Source: Brucella pseudintermedia
Lineage (GTDB): Bacteria; Pseudomonadota; Alphaproteobacteria; Rhizobiales; Rhizobiaceae
DNA length: 64,000 nucleotides
Direction of reading: 5' to 3'
Assembly: GCF_008932435.1 (NCBI RefSeq)
Contig: NZ_WBWE01000006.1
Span: 1 to 64,000, forward strand
Positions 7,765 to 17,324 of the stretch are shown one piece after another; the stretch's first letter is position 1; each line of letters starts with the position of its first letter. The translations under genes and the position numbers were made by a program. The notes under the pieces were generated by a model. That model did no database searches. It was not told the origin of the DNA and worked only from the letters and a program-made list of their open reading frames with translations.

Positions 7765-10179
7765 ATGAAATTCACGCTTTCCTGGCTCAAGGATCACCTT
7801 GAAACCGATGCGACACTGGATGAAATCGTCGAAAAACTGACCGATATCGGTCTGGAAGTGGATGGGGTCGATGACCGCGCCGCTTTCAAGGCCTTCAAGA
7901 TCGCCAAGGTGCTGACCGCCGTTCAGCACCCCGATGCCGACAAGCTCCGCGTGCTCTCGGTCGATACGGGTGACGGCAAGCCGGTTCAGGTCGTCTGCGG
8001 CGCCCCAAATGCCCGCGCGGGTCTGGTCGGTGTTCTCGGCCGTCCAGGCGACTATGTTCCGGGCCTCGACGTCACATTGTCGGTCGGCAAGATTCGTGGT
8101 GTCGAGAGTTTCGGCATGATGTGTTCCGAGCGCGAGCTGGAATTGTCCGACGAGCATAATGGCATCATCGACCTGCCGGAAAATGCGCCGGTCGGCACCA
8201 GTTTTGCCGCCTATATGGGCCTTGACGATCCAATCATTGAAATTGGCCTGACACCGAACCGCGCCGATTGCACCGGCATTCGCGGCATTGCGCGCGATCT
8301 TGCCGCCGCCGGTCTCGGCACGCTGAAGAACACGCTGCCGGAACCCGTCAAGGGTGAAGGCGAAACGCCGGCCAAGGTCGTTCTCGATCAAGATGCCGAA
8401 AACCCGTTCTGCACCGGCTTCGCGCTGCGTATGGTGAAGGGCGTGAAGAACGGTCCAAGCCCGAAATGGATGCAGCAGCGCCTGAAGGCTATCGGCCTGC
8501 GCCCGATCAACGCGCTGGTGGACATCACCAATTACGTGACTTTCGATCAGGGCCGTCCGCTGCACGTCTTCGATGCGGCCAAGGTCAAGGGCAATCTGAC
8601 GGTGCGTTCGGCGCGTGATGGCGAGACCATTCTGGCGCTCGACCAGCGCGAGTACAGACTGAAATCCGGCATGTATATCATTGCCGATGAAAACGGTCCG
8701 GAATCGATTGCCGGCATCATGGGCGGCGAACATTCGGGCTGCGATGAGAACACGGTCGATGTGCTGATTGAATCAGCACTTTGGGACCCGCGTATGATCG
8801 CGCGCACGGGGCGCGAACTCGGCATCGTCACCGATGCGCGCTATCGCTTCGAACGCGGCGTGGACCCGGAAATGATGGTGCCGGGTGCGGAAATTGCAAC
8901 CAAGCTCGTGCTGGAGCTTTGCGGTGGCCAGCCAACGGTTCTCGATGTGATCGGCTATAGCAAGCCGGTGCCGCGCGTGATCGATTTCCCGGTATCGGAA
9001 GTCAAGCGCCTGACGGGTATCGAGGTATCGTACGAAGCATCGTTCGATATTTTAAAGCGCCTTGGCTTTGGCGTTGAAGGCGACGGCAAGGTCATCAAGG
9101 CGACCGTTCCGTCATGGCGCGGCGATATTGAAGGCAAGGCCGATCTCGTTGAAGAAGTCATGCGCATTCATGGCATCAATCAGATTGCGCCGCAGCCGTT
9201 GCCGAGCCACGGCGCGGTCAACGGCCGTATTCTGACGACGCTGCAAATCCGCACGCGCCATGCCCGCCGCATGCTTGCTTCGCGCGGCATGATGGAAGCC
9301 GTGACTTATTCCTTCATTTCAGAAGCGCAGGCCAAGGCGTTCGGTGGCGGCAAGCCGGAACTGAAACTTGCCAACCCGATTGCCGCCGATATGTCGGATA
9401 TGCGTCCGTCGCTTCTGCCGGGCTTGTTGGTCGCGGCGCAGCGCAATGCGGATCGCGGCTTTGGCGATACGGCCTTGTTCGAGGTATCGGGCATCTATGA
9501 AGGCGACACACCGGACAAGCAGCGCCGCGTTGCCGGTGGCGTGCGGCGCGGCACGGCAAAGGTTGACGGCTCTGGCCGTTTCTGGGCTGGCAATGCGGCA
9601 CCCGTCGGCGTGTTCGACGCCAAGGCCGATGCCCTGGCCGCGCTGGAAGCTGCCGGTGCGCCGGTGGATCGCATCCAGATCGAAGCCGGGGGGCCTGAAT
9701 GGTTCCATCCGGGTCGCTCGGGCACGCTGAAACTTGGACCGAAGGTCGTGCTCGGCTATTTCGGCGAGTTCCATCCGGATACGCTGGAGGCGCTTGATGT
9801 TTCGGGCGCAGTTTGCGGCTTTGAAGTCTATATCGATGCGATCCCTGAGCCGAAGGCGAAATCCACCCGCACCAAGCCCGCACTCAACCTCTCGCAGTTC
9901 CAGAGCCTCAAGCGCGATTTTGCGTTTGTGGTGGATGCAAGTGTAGAGGCCGGAAATGTTGTGAAGGCGGTTTCGTCTGCTGACAAGAAACTGATCGTCG
10001 GCGTTCAGGTTTTCGATATCTTCACAGGCGCCTCGCTCGGTGAAGGCAAGAAATCGGTTGCGGTTGAAGTGCTGTTGCAGCCGCAAGACCGCACACTGAC
10101 GGATGAAGATCTGGAAACGCTGTCGAAACAGGTCGTAGCGAGTGTCGCCAAACAGACCGGCGGTGTTCTTCGCGGATAA
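7765..10179 (+). CDS. pheT: Phenylalanyl-tRNA synthetase beta subunit
   Basis: The 804-residue product has the full PheT layout: an N-terminal tRNA-binding OB domain (about residues 40-150, with [15 protein letters not shown] and [10 protein letters not shown]), the B3/B4 editing domain (about 210-390, [19 protein letters not shown]), B5 (about 400-480), a catalytically inactive class II core, and a C-terminal ferredoxin-like anticodon-binding domain ([13 protein letters not shown] to the end). The length is normal. It follows the ASCH gene by 21 bases and ends at a terminator. Confidence 0.98.
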   Translation: MKFTLSWLKDHLETDATLDEIVEKLTDIGLEVDGVDDRAAFKAFKIAKVLTAVQHPDADKLRVLSVDTGDGKPVQVVCGAPNARAGLVGVLGRPGDYVPGLDVTLSVGKIRGVESFGMMCSERELELSDEHNGIIDLPENAPVGTSFAAYMGLDDPIIEIGLTPNRADCTGIRGIARDLAAAGLGTLKNTLPEPVKGEGETPAKVVLDQDAENPFCTGFALRMVKGVKNGPSPKWMQQRLKAIGLRPINALVDITNYVTFDQGRPLHVFDAAKVKGNLTVRSARDGETILALDQREYRLKSGMYIIADENGPESIAGIMGGEHSGCDENTVDVLIESALWDPRMIARTGRELGIVTDARYRFERGVDPEMMVPGAEIATKLVLELCGGQPTVLDVIGYSKPVPRVIDFPVSEVKRLTGIEVSYEASFDILKRLGFGVEGDGKVIKATVPSWRGDIEGKADLVEEVMRIHGINQIAPQPLPSHGAVNGRILTTLQIRTRHARRMLASRGMMEAVTYSFISEAQAKAFGGGKPELKLANPIAADMSDMRPSLLPGLLVAAQRNADRGFGDTALFEVSGIYEGDTPDKQRRVAGGVRRGTAKVDGSGRFWAGNAAPVGVFDAKADALAALEAAGAPVDRIQIEAGGPEWFHPGRSGTLKLGPKVVLGYFGEFHPDTLEALDVSGAVCGFEVYIDAIPEPKAKSTRTKPALNLSQFQSLKRDFAFVVDASVEAGNVVKAVSSADKKLIVGVQVFDIFTGASLGEGKKSVAVEVLLQPQDRTLTDEDLETLSKQVVASVAKQTGGVLRG

Positions 10180-10202
10180 GACCGCCATGTGATGGAGGTG
10201 GA

Positions 10203-10237
10203 AGCGCTGGCCCAATGAATTCAGGCTGGCGCTTTTT
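10203..10237 (+). terminator. Rho-independent terminator of pheS-ASCH-pheT
   Basis: A 10-bp stem (10203-10212 with 10224-10233, two G-T pairs) is followed by five T residues. It separates pheT from the downstream PheC-like gene, which has its own AT-rich upstream region. Confidence 0.85.
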
Positions 10238-10307
10238 CCATTCAGAAATATAATAAGCCCATTTATGCGATATAGTTTTTGAATTTAAAATTTATGGAAG
10301 GATAGAT

Positions 10308-11090
10308 ATGCGCTATTTTCAGGCCATTTTGATTTCGTTTTTATTTTCTCTTGCTGGTTCGTCTTTTAGTGTTGCGCAGACGCAATCAAGGCTGGATGAA
10401 ATCATTGCCCGCGGTGCGCTGAAAGTAGGCACACCCGGCGATTACAGCCCGTTTACCTTCAAGGACCCGAAAACCGGAGAGTTCACTGGACTCGATATTG
10501 ATCAGGCGCAGGATCTGGCAAAGGCCTTGGGTGTCCGTCTGGAAATCGTCGAGACATCGTGGCCAACGCTTACGCAGGATTTCCGCGATGACAAGTTTGA
10601 CATCGCGATGGGCGGGGTTTCCGTGACGCTGGAGCGGCAAAAGATCGGATTGTTTTCCCATCCCTATCTTGAGGATGGAAAAGCCCCGATTGCACGCTGC
10701 GCAGACAAGGATAAGTTCAAGACAATTGCCGAGATCGATAAGCCCAATGTCAAGGTTATCGCTAATCCGGGTGGCACGAACTCGTTATTCGTGCATGACA
10801 ATATCAAGCAGGCCCAGATCGTCGCATGGAAAGACAATAAAAGCATCTTTGATGCGCTTGCCGCCGGGAAGGGCGACGTGATGATTACCGACGGTGCGGA
10901 AACGCACTATCAACAGAAGCAGCATCCCGGCATTCTATGCGCTGTTGATGTGGAGAAGCCATTCAACCATATCGAAAAGGCCTACTGGATTCAGCGCGAT
11001 CCCTATTGGGCTGCATTCGTCAATCAGTGGATTGATCTGTCGAAAAAGGACGGCAGTTTTGATGCAATCCGCGACAAGTGGATCAACTGA
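10308..11090 (+). CDS. Probable periplasmic cyclohexadienyl (arogenate/prephenate) dehydratase, PheC-like
   Basis: The 260-residue protein has a signal peptide (cleavage likely after SVAQ, residue 24) and the type-II binding-protein fold, so a generic label would be amino-acid receptor. Remembered Pseudomonas PheC sequence gives much closer matches: GDYSPFTF, TSWPTLTQDFRDDKFDIAM, LERQKIGLFSHPYL, DGKAPI and NPGGTN, plus a Glu at 198 (TDGAE) aligning with the PheC catalytic Glu. PheC converts prephenate to phenylpyruvate, or arogenate to phenylalanine, in the periplasm. No permease genes are nearby and pheST lies directly upstream. It overlaps the convergent TetR gene by eight bases. GGAAGG precedes the ATG. 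Confidence 0.7.
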   Translation: MRYFQAILISFLFSLAGSSFSVAQTQSRLDEIIARGALKVGTPGDYSPFTFKDPKTGEFTGLDIDQAQDLAKALGVRLEIVETSWPTLTQDFRDDKFDIAMGGVSVTLERQKIGLFSHPYLEDGKAPIARCADKDKFKTIAEIDKPNVKVIANPGGTNSLFVHDNIKQAQIVAWKDNKSIFDALAAGKGDVMITDGAETHYQQKQHPGILCAVDVEKPFNHIEKAYWIQRDPYWAAFVNQWIDLSKKDGSFDAIRDKWIN

Positions 11091-11703
11091 CGGGATCAGG
11101 CTTTCCGGTTGCACACGCAGGCATGGCCAGCATTGCCATATCGATGATCTTTTGCACTGCGGCGCGCGAATTGCCATCGCGGGCTTCAAAGGAAATGCTC
11201 TGCTGGATCATGTGATAGAATTCGGTCATCTGCGCAATATCGGTGTCGGCAGGCAGTTCGCCTGTCGCGACAGCGCTCCGCAGGCGCTTTGAAAGTCGCT
11301 CATGATTGGCGTGACGGATGGCCTGGAGAAATTCCTTCACAGGTACATTTTCCGGTTTGCACTGAATCGAACTGACGCTGATCATGCAGCCACCCGCCGG
11401 GCATGCAAAGGCGCTGTCGGCGGTTTTCTCCAGCCATTGGCGCAAGCCTTCATGAATGGTGGGCGCATTTTCAAGCGCGTCGAAAGGAACGGCGCCGATG
11501 GTGCGGCGATAATAGTCGACAGCTTCACGAAATGCCTGTTCCTTATTGCCGAAAGCGGCATAAAAGCTCGGCGGCGTGATGCCGATGGCGGTCGTGAAAT
11601 CGTTGATCTGGGCGCATTCATAGCCCTTGGCCCAGAAAACCTTCATCACCTTGTCCAGCGCCGCATCGCGGTCGAAGCTGCGCGGACGTCCGCGTGGAAC
11701 CAT
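11083..11703 (-). CDS. TetR/AcrR family transcriptional regulator
   Basis: The 206-residue regulator has an N-terminal helix-turn-helix (GRPRSFDRDAALDKVMKVFWAKGYE, then ITPPSFYAAFGNKEQAF, residues 5-55) and a ligand-binding helical C-domain with several Cys residues (CPAGGC near 100). TetR proteins usually repress a neighbouring exporter until a ligand binds. It is transcribed divergently from an MFS transporter across 101 bases, the classic arrangement, so the MFS gene is its likely target. GGGAG precedes the ATG. Confidence 0.9.
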   Translation of the reverse strand: MVPRGRPRSFDRDAALDKVMKVFWAKGYECAQINDFTTAIGITPPSFYAAFGNKEQAFREAVDYYRRTIGAVPFDALENAPTIHEGLRQWLEKTADSAFACPAGGCMISVSSIQCKPENVPVKEFLQAIRHANHERLSKRLRSAVATGELPADTDIAQMTEFYHMIQQSISFEARDGNSRAAVQKIIDMAMLAMPACATGKPDPVS

Positions 11704-11804
11704 TTTTCTCCCTTTCTATAATCATCCTTATATAATTCCCTTGACCCTTTCGGGCAAGTCGATATTAATTATGTAATCTATACTATATAAATAGGATTCG
11801 TCCC
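11704..11804. promoter_or_regulatory. TetR/MFS divergent control region with dyad
   Basis: This 101-base AT-rich spacer holds an inverted repeat at 11740-11758: CTTG(A)CCC, a four-base loop, GGGCAAG. It overlaps a plausible -35 for the MFS gene (TTGACC at 11741), with TATTAA 16 bases further on at 11763 as -10. A TetR dimer bound here would block that promoter. The assignment is from pattern only. Confidence 0.5.
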
Positions 11805-13016
11805 ATGAACGATATGTGCGATTCCGCCCTGGCGGCGGAAGGGGTCTTTGCGTCCGCGCAAAAGGCGCGGGCAATCCCGCTGGTCGTGTACTGTCTCAGT
11901 CTTGGCGTTTTTGCGCTCACGACTTCCGAGCTTATGATTTCGGGAATGCTGCCCTCCCTTCAGGTGGCGTTCGACCGTTCCATTGCCGATATCGGCAATC
12001 TCATCTCGCTTTACGCGCTTGGCATGATGGTCGGCGGTCCGCTGGTGACGATATTGTTTCTGGCGCTCAAGATCGAGAACAAGCGCGGGCTTCTGCTTTT
12101 GCTGGTCTTTTATGCGGCGGCGCAAAGTGTTGCGGCGTCCACCAGCAGTTTTCAGGTCTTGCTCGTCGCGCGCGTCCTGACCGGCATGGCGGCGGCGACA
12201 AGCTTCGGGCTGATGCTCGCCATTACGGCGCAGCTTGTCGGGCCAGAATTGCGCGGACGCGCCTCGTCGCTCGTCTTCGCAGGCCTCATGCTCTGCACCG
12301 TCTTCGGCGTGCCCATCGCGACCGCAATCACCAATGCATTCGGCTGGAGGGCGAGCTTCTGGGCCATTGTGGTTCTGATCCTGGTCTGTGCGCTTGTCAT
12401 TGCAATCAAGATCGAATCTTCGCCCGATGCGCCGCAGGCGGATCTGCGCTCCGAACTGAACGAAATGCGCAAGCCGAAACTCTGGGCTGCCTACGCCACA
12501 AGCGCGCTCGCTATCGGTTCTTCCTTCGCGGTCTACAGCTATCTGTCGCCGATCACGGTGCAGCTTGCCGGTTTCTCGGCCATGCAGGTGCCATTGCTGC
12601 TCGCGGTCTACGGCGGTGCCAATATCGTTGGCAATTATATTACCGGTCGCTTTGCGGATCGCCACACGATCCCTACCATCGCCATCGGTCTGGTGCTGAT
12701 GTTGACGGCCATGCTGATTTTCGCGCTTTTCGCCGAACTGAAGCCTGCTGCAATTCTCGCCATCGTTATGATCGGCCTGACGGGCATTGCCCTCAACCCC
12801 GCTTTCATCGCGCGGGTGATGCGGATTGCACATCCCGGCGCGCTGGTGAATGCGATGCATGCTTCGGTCATCAATATCGGTCTGGGTCTAGGGCCGTGGA
12901 TTGGCGGACAGGCGATGGAGGCCGGCTACGGCTTGCATGCGCCTCTATGGGTTGGCTTCGCCATGACGCTGGGCGGGCTTCTGACGCTCGCACCGCCGGC
13001 CTTGCGTCGGATGTAA
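11805..13016 (+). CDS. MFS transporter (DHA1-like efflux)
   Basis: The 403-residue protein has twelve predicted membrane segments. It resembles the AraJ/sugar-efflux/PbuE part of the major facilitator superfamily: FALTTSELMISGMLPSL in helix 1, RVLTGMAAATSFG in helix 4 and GVPIATAITNAFGWRASFW in helix 5. Such proteins export small molecules or drugs with proton antiport. The divergent TetR gene probably controls it. The substrate is unknown. A hairpin without a T-run follows the stop at 13024-13041. Confidence 0.88.
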   Translation: MNDMCDSALAAEGVFASAQKARAIPLVVYCLSLGVFALTTSELMISGMLPSLQVAFDRSIADIGNLISLYALGMMVGGPLVTILFLALKIENKRGLLLLLVFYAAAQSVAASTSSFQVLLVARVLTGMAAATSFGLMLAITAQLVGPELRGRASSLVFAGLMLCTVFGVPIATAITNAFGWRASFWAIVVLILVCALVIAIKIESSPDAPQADLRSELNEMRKPKLWAAYATSALAIGSSFAVYSYLSPITVQLAGFSAMQVPLLLAVYGGANIVGNYITGRFADRHTIPTIAIGLVLMLTAMLIFALFAELKPAAILAIVMIGLTGIALNPAFIARVMRIAHPGALVNAMHASVINIGLGLGPWIGGQAMEAGYGLHAPLWVGFAMTLGGLLTLAPPALRRM

Positions 13017-13023
13017 AGAGGGC

Positions 13024-13041
13024 GGGAGCCCGCAGGCTCCC
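13024..13041 (+). terminator. Hairpin after the MFS gene
   Basis: A 7-bp stem GGGAGCC/GGCTCCC closes a CGCA loop eight bases after the MFS stop. There is no T-run, so termination here is uncertain; it may be a 3'-end stabiliser. Confidence 0.5.
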
Positions 13042-13143
13042 AGAGGGCAGCGGAACTGGCGCTGTTATACAGCGCTTGTCTGCACAATGATGGCAAGCAT
13101 AATGCAAGCCGAATGAGGCCGAATCCAATCTCTGCTGGAGCCA

Positions 13144-13791
13144 ATGGACAGAACGCTGGATCATCTCCGCTACGCCGGTCTTTCGCCCTCACTGCAGCGG
13201 CATGTCTTTTCGCAGATGGTGTTGGAAAGTCCGATGCTGGCCGATGCGCTGCGTCGGCTGCAAGAGCTGGGAGGAAAAACGTCCGATTCCTGGCTCGTTT
13301 CGGGCGCGCTTTACAACACCATCTGGAACCGGCTGACCAGGCGACCGGGCCTGCATGGAATCAATGACCTCAACATTATTTATTTCGACGACAGCGATCT
13401 TTCCTGGGAAGCGGAGGATGCCGTTATCGCCCGCGGAGCGGAGGTCTTCCGTAACTTTCCGCTTCCAGTCGAGATACGCAATCAGGCCCGGGTGCATCTG
13501 TGGTTCGAAAAGCGCTTTGGGCAGCCCTATGCACCACTTCGTTGCGCGACCGAATCGATAGAACGCTATTCGGCGATCGCCCATTGTGTAGGCGCGCGGC
13601 TAGCAAAGGAGGGTGAGACGGTACAGGGTGGGCTGCTCATCCACGCTCCTTTCGGCCTCGATGATATTTTTTCATTTCGCCTTCGGCCCAATCGTGCCAT
13701 CGATAACCGCCAAACATATGAGATCAAGGCCGACCGCGCGCTCAAATTCTGGCCGGAACTGGCTGTTCAGGGCTGGGATGCGCCGGATTGA
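13144..13791 (+). CDS. Nucleotidyltransferase-like protein (DUF925/NTP_transf_6)
   Basis: The 215-residue protein matches the DUF925 family of nucleotidyltransferase-fold proteins. It has a Gly-Ala motif (VSGALYNTIWNRLTRRP near residue 52), then INDLNIIYFDDSDLSWEAED with the clustered Asp residues expected for metal binding, VEIRNQARVHLWFEKRFG, and AIDNRQTYEIKADR near the end. The family is widespread in proteobacteria but its reaction is not established. The gene begins 127 bases after the MFS gene and 22 bases before the oxidoreductase, so it may share a transcript with the latter. Confidence 0.8.
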   Translation: MDRTLDHLRYAGLSPSLQRHVFSQMVLESPMLADALRRLQELGGKTSDSWLVSGALYNTIWNRLTRRPGLHGINDLNIIYFDDSDLSWEAEDAVIARGAEVFRNFPLPVEIRNQARVHLWFEKRFGQPYAPLRCATESIERYSAIAHCVGARLAKEGETVQGGLLIHAPFGLDDIFSFRLRPNRAIDNRQTYEIKADRALKFWPELAVQGWDAPD

Positions 13792-13813
13792 ACTCTTTAG
13801 ATGAGGGGATTGC

Positions 13814-14806
13814 ATGTTTCGTTGGGGTATTCTTTCAACCGCCAGGATCGGTGTCACGCAGGTGATTCCCGCACTTTGCGCTTCCGAGAATGGCGTCGTT
13901 CATGCCGTCGCGAGCCGGGATCAGTCACGTGCGCGCGCTGTCGCCGATCGTTTTGGCGCACCGCTGGCATTCGGTTCCTATGAAGAGCTTCTGGCAAGCG
14001 ATGCCATTGATGGCGTCTATATTCCGCTGCCCACCTCGCAGCACATCGAATGGAGCCTCAAGGCGGCGGAAGCTGGCAAACATGTGCTGTGTGAAAAACC
14101 GATCGCGCTCAAGGCCGATGATATCGACCAGCTTGTCGCCGCGCGTGGCAAGCATAAGGTTACGATAGCTGAAGCCTTCATGGTCTATTATCACCCGCAA
14201 TGGATCAAGTTGCAGGAACTTCTGGCCGAAGGCGCTATCGGCCGATTGCGCCACGTGCAGGGTGTTTTCTCCTATTTCAATGTCGATCCGGACAATATGC
14301 GCAACCAGCCGGAACTAGGCGGCGGCGCCTTGCCCGATATCGGCGTTTATCCGACCGTGATCACGCGCATGGTCACTGGTCAGGAGCCTCTCTCGGTCCA
14401 GGCATCGGTGGAATATGATCCGGCCTTCGGCACCGACCGTTATGCCAATGTTTCGGCGCGTTTCGACGGCTTTGATCTGACCTTCTATGTCGCGACGCAG
14501 CTTGCAGGACGTCAGACAATGGTTTTCCACGGCGACAAGGGCTTCATCGAAGTCTATGCGCCGTTCAATACCGGCAAATATGGTCACGGCAGCATCGCGC
14601 TTTTCGATGCCGGACACACACAAGCGAGCGAATGGTCGTTCAGCGACGCCAATCATTACCAGCTTCAGGCCGAAAGCTTTGTGCGGGCTGCACGGGGCGA
14701 CAGGGACGCGCGGCTGTTCTTGCTTGAAGATTCAAAGGCGAACCAGAAATTCATCGATGCGATCTATCGTGCTGGCAAAACCGGCATGAGCGAGACAGTC
14801 CGTTGA
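13814..14806 (+). CDS. Gfo/Idh/MocA family oxidoreductase
   Basis: The 330-residue enzyme has an N-terminal Rossmann fold (FRWGILSTARIG, then VHAVASRDQSRARA, about residues 1-120), the family signature EKPIALK near 95, and a C-terminal substrate domain with GGGALPDIGVYPT (about 168). The family oxidises or reduces sugars, inositols and related compounds with NAD(P). The substrate cannot be assigned. It lies 22 bases after the nucleotidyltransferase-like gene and is followed by the dnaK promoter region. Confidence 0.9.
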   Translation: MFRWGILSTARIGVTQVIPALCASENGVVHAVASRDQSRARAVADRFGAPLAFGSYEELLASDAIDGVYIPLPTSQHIEWSLKAAEAGKHVLCEKPIALKADDIDQLVAARGKHKVTIAEAFMVYYHPQWIKLQELLAEGAIGRLRHVQGVFSYFNVDPDNMRNQPELGGGALPDIGVYPTVITRMVTGQEPLSVQASVEYDPAFGTDRYANVSARFDGFDLTFYVATQLAGRQTMVFHGDKGFIEVYAPFNTGKYGHGSIALFDAGHTQASEWSFSDANHYQLQAESFVRAARGDRDARLFLLEDSKANQKFIDAIYRAGKTGMSETVR

Positions 14807-14856
14807 ACCTGTAAGGAATATCGGGCAAGGAATCTGTCTTTGTCCGGCTCTTGTGA

Positions 14857-14885
14857 CTTGCAGTGAAAAACCGTGTTTCTTATAT
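14857..14885 (+). promoter_or_regulatory. Sigma-32 type heat-shock promoter of dnaK
   Basis: CTTGCA at 14857-14862 and CTTATAT at 14879-14885 are separated by 16 bases. This fits the alphaproteobacterial RpoH pattern (CTTGAC, 16-17 bases, CYTATNT). The site lies about 145 bases upstream of the dnaK ATG. No CIRCE repeat was seen. Confidence 0.7.
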
Positions 14886-15030
14886 ACGCCTCGCACAGGG
14901 CATTGATGTGTGTCGGGTAACCAGGATCGGTATCTGGACGCGCATCGTGAAAAGAGCATTGTGAAACCGATAGGAACCGCCCACGGAACGCTCGGTAGAG
15001 GTCTTGGCGGTTTGCTGAATGGAGAGAAAT

Positions 15031-16941
15031 ATGGCTAAAGTTATTGGTATCGATCTGGGAACGACCAACTCCTGCGTATCCGTCATGGACGGCAAAAGCG
15101 CGAAGGTCATCGAAAATGCCGAAGGTGCGCGTACAACCCCTTCGATCGTTGCATTCACCGACAGTGACGAACGTCTTATCGGCCAGCCTGCAAAGCGTCA
15201 GGCCGTCACCAATCCGGAAGGTACCATTTTTGCGGTCAAGCGCCTGATCGGCCGCCGTTTTGACGACCCGATGGTTGCCAAGGACAAGGACTTGGTTCCA
15301 TACCAGATCGTCAAGGGCGACAATGGCGATGCCTGGGTTGAAGTTCACGGCAAGAAATATTCCCCGTCGCAGGTCTCTGCGATGATCCTTCAGAAGATGA
15401 AGGAAACCGCTGAATCCTATCTCGGCGAAACTGTCACGCAGGCGGTCATCACCGTTCCGGCCTACTTCAACGACGCCCAGCGCCAGGCAACCAAGGACGC
15501 CGGCAAAATCGCCGGTCTTGAAGTGCTGCGCATCATCAACGAGCCGACTGCTGCCGCACTCGCTTACGGTCTGGACAAGAACGATGGCAAGACCATCGCT
15601 GTCTACGACCTTGGCGGCGGCACCTTCGACGTGTCGGTTCTTGAAATCGGCGATGGCGTCTTTGAAGTGAAGTCCACCAACGGCGACACCTTCCTCGGCG
15701 GTGAAGACTTTGACATGCGCCTGGTCGAATACCTCGTTTCCGAATTCAAGAAGGAAAGCGGCATCGACCTCAAGAACGACAAGCTTGCTCTGCAGCGCCT
15801 GAAGGAAGCTGCCGAAAAGGCCAAGATCGAACTGTCGTCCTCGCAGCAGACCGAGGTCAACCTGCCGTTCATCACGGCTGACGCCACCGGCCCGAAGCAT
15901 CTTGCCATCAAGCTGTCGCGCGCCAAGTTCGAAAGCCTGGTTGACGATCTCGTCCAGCGCACCATCGAGCCGTGCAAGGCTGCATTGAAGGACGCCGGTC
16001 TCAAGGCTGGCGAAATCGACGAAGTTATTCTGGTCGGCGGCATGACCCGCATGCCGAAGATTCAGGAAGTCGTTAAGGCCTTCTTCGGCAAGGAACCGCA
16101 CAAGGGCGTCAACCCCGACGAAGTCGTCGCCATGGGCGCCGCAATTCAGGCCGGCGTTCTGCAGGGCGATGTCAAGGACGTTCTGTTGCTCGACGTGACC
16201 CCGCTGTCGCTCGGCATCGAAACGCTGGGTGGCGTGTTCACCCGTCTGATCGACCGCAACACCACGATCCCGACCAAGAAGTCGCAAACCTTCTCCACCG
16301 CCGAAGACAATCAGTCGGCCGTGACGATCCGCGTCTTCCAGGGTGAACGTGAAATGGCTGCCGACAACAAGTTGCTCGGCCAGTTTGACCTCGTCGGCAT
16401 TCCGCCCGCACCGCGTGGCGTGCCGCAGATCGAAGTGACCTTCGACATCGACGCCAACGGCATCGTTAATGTGACGGCCAAGGACAAGGGCACGGGCAAG
16501 GAGCACCAGATCCGCATTCAGGCATCCGGTGGTCTGAGCGATGCCGACATCGAAAAGATGGTCAAGGACGCCGAGGCAAACGCCGAAGCCGACAAGAAGC
16601 GTCGGGAGGCCGTCGAAGCCAAGAACCAAGGTGAAAGCCTCGTTCACTCGACTGAAAAGTCGCTGAGTGAATATGGTGACAAGGTTTCGGCTGAGGACAA
16701 GAAGGCGATTGAGGATGCTCTGGCAAGCCTCAAGACTGCGCTCGAAGGCGATGATGCCGATGACATCAAGGCCAAGACGCAGACGCTCGCCGAAGCTTCC
16801 ATGAAGCTCGGTCAGGCCATGTACGAAGCCGCTCAAGCTGCTGAAACCGGTGCTGCCGGCGGTAGCGAAGATAAGGCTTCGAACGACGATGTCGTCGACG
16901 CCGATTATGAAGAAATCGACGACGACAAGAAGAAGTCGTAA
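15031..16941 (+). CDS. dnaK: Chaperone DnaK (Hsp70)
   Basis: The 636-residue Hsp70 binds exposed hydrophobic peptides in an ATP-driven cycle with DnaJ and GrpE. The ATPase domain begins [14 protein letters not shown] and contains [15 protein letters not shown] and [11 protein letters not shown]. The substrate-binding domain follows [11 protein letters not shown] (about residue 390), and the acidic tail ends in [10 protein letters not shown]. The open frame starts four codons earlier, but ATG at 15031 gives the family N terminus, and GGAGAG lies in front of it. A sigma-32 type promoter is upstream and a strong terminator downstream, so dnaJ must rely on readthrough or its own promoter. Confidence 0.98.
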   Translation: MAKVIGIDLGTTNSCVSVMDGKSAKVIENAEGARTTPSIVAFTDSDERLIGQPAKRQAVTNPEGTIFAVKRLIGRRFDDPMVAKDKDLVPYQIVKGDNGDAWVEVHGKKYSPSQVSAMILQKMKETAESYLGETVTQAVITVPAYFNDAQRQATKDAGKIAGLEVLRIINEPTAAALAYGLDKNDGKTIAVYDLGGGTFDVSVLEIGDGVFEVKSTNGDTFLGGEDFDMRLVEYLVSEFKKESGIDLKNDKLALQRLKEAAEKAKIELSSSQQTEVNLPFITADATGPKHLAIKLSRAKFESLVDDLVQRTIEPCKAALKDAGLKAGEIDEVILVGGMTRMPKIQEVVKAFFGKEPHKGVNPDEVVAMGAAIQAGVLQGDVKDVLLLDVTPLSLGIETLGGVFTRLIDRNTTIPTKKSQTFSTAEDNQSAVTIRVFQGEREMAADNKLLGQFDLVGIPPAPRGVPQIEVTFDIDANGIVNVTAKDKGTGKEHQIRIQASGGLSDADIEKMVKDAEANAEADKKRREAVEAKNQGESLVHSTEKSLSEYGDKVSAEDKKAIEDALASLKTALEGDDADDIKAKTQTLAEASMKLGQAMYEAAQAAETGAAGGSEDKASNDDVVDADYEEIDDDKKKS

Positions 16942-16960
16942 TTTCAGGCTTAATACGTTC

Positions 16961-16988
16961 AAGCCCGGGGGTTTTCCCCGGGCTTTTG
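16961..16988 (+). terminator. Rho-independent terminator of dnaK
   Basis: A 10-bp stem AAGCCCGGGG/CCCCGGGCTT (16961-16970 with 16976-16985) closes a GTTTT loop and runs into T residues. It starts 20 bases after the dnaK stop. Confidence 0.9.
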
Positions 16989-17324
16989 CCAGTTTTCGAA
17001 ATGTTATATTCGCAGGTTTTGTATAAGCCTGCATGTTGGCCGGTGTCGGTGGAATGCCGATGGAAATATCGGGCAAAAGCCTCCATTTGAAAAATCGCTC
17101 TGGCCTGCATACATCTTGAAAAGCACGATACGTTGATACTGAAACCTGGAGTGCTCCGCCGACATATGGATCGGAAGGCACTTCGATGGATGAACAATTG
17201 GAAACGCTGGCCCCTGACAAGTGTAGAACGCTTCGGGGCGTGTCGCACGAATCTGGGGACCGGTTTCGGGATACGATGTCCGTGAAAACAAAAGGCGCGT
17301 TCCTGTCGCCGGGATAACGAACTG
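16989..17324 (+). other. dnaK-dnaJ intergenic region
   Basis: These 336 bases follow the dnaK terminator and should contain a dnaJ promoter, though no convincing sigma-32 or sigma-70 site was found. A small open frame at 17186-17317 (43 codons, ATG preceded by GGAAGG) ends eight bases before dnaJ. It has no recognisable family and may be chance. Confidence 0.5.

Noticed and set aside
11816-13090. A 424-codon plus-strand frame overlapping the MFS gene
   Set aside because: It is rich in Arg, His and Cys and not hydrophobic. The other frame gives a normal twelve-helix transporter.
11083-14806. TetR-MFS-nucleotidyltransferase-oxidoreductase block as a transferred island
   Set aside because: No integrase, transposase, flanking repeats or tRNA site was found, and base composition looks like the neighbours.
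14764-17220. An 818-codon open frame on the minus strand
   Set aside because: It lies opposite dnaK and its flanks. Codon bias in GC-rich coding DNA opens such antisense frames; dnaK is unambiguous on the plus strand.
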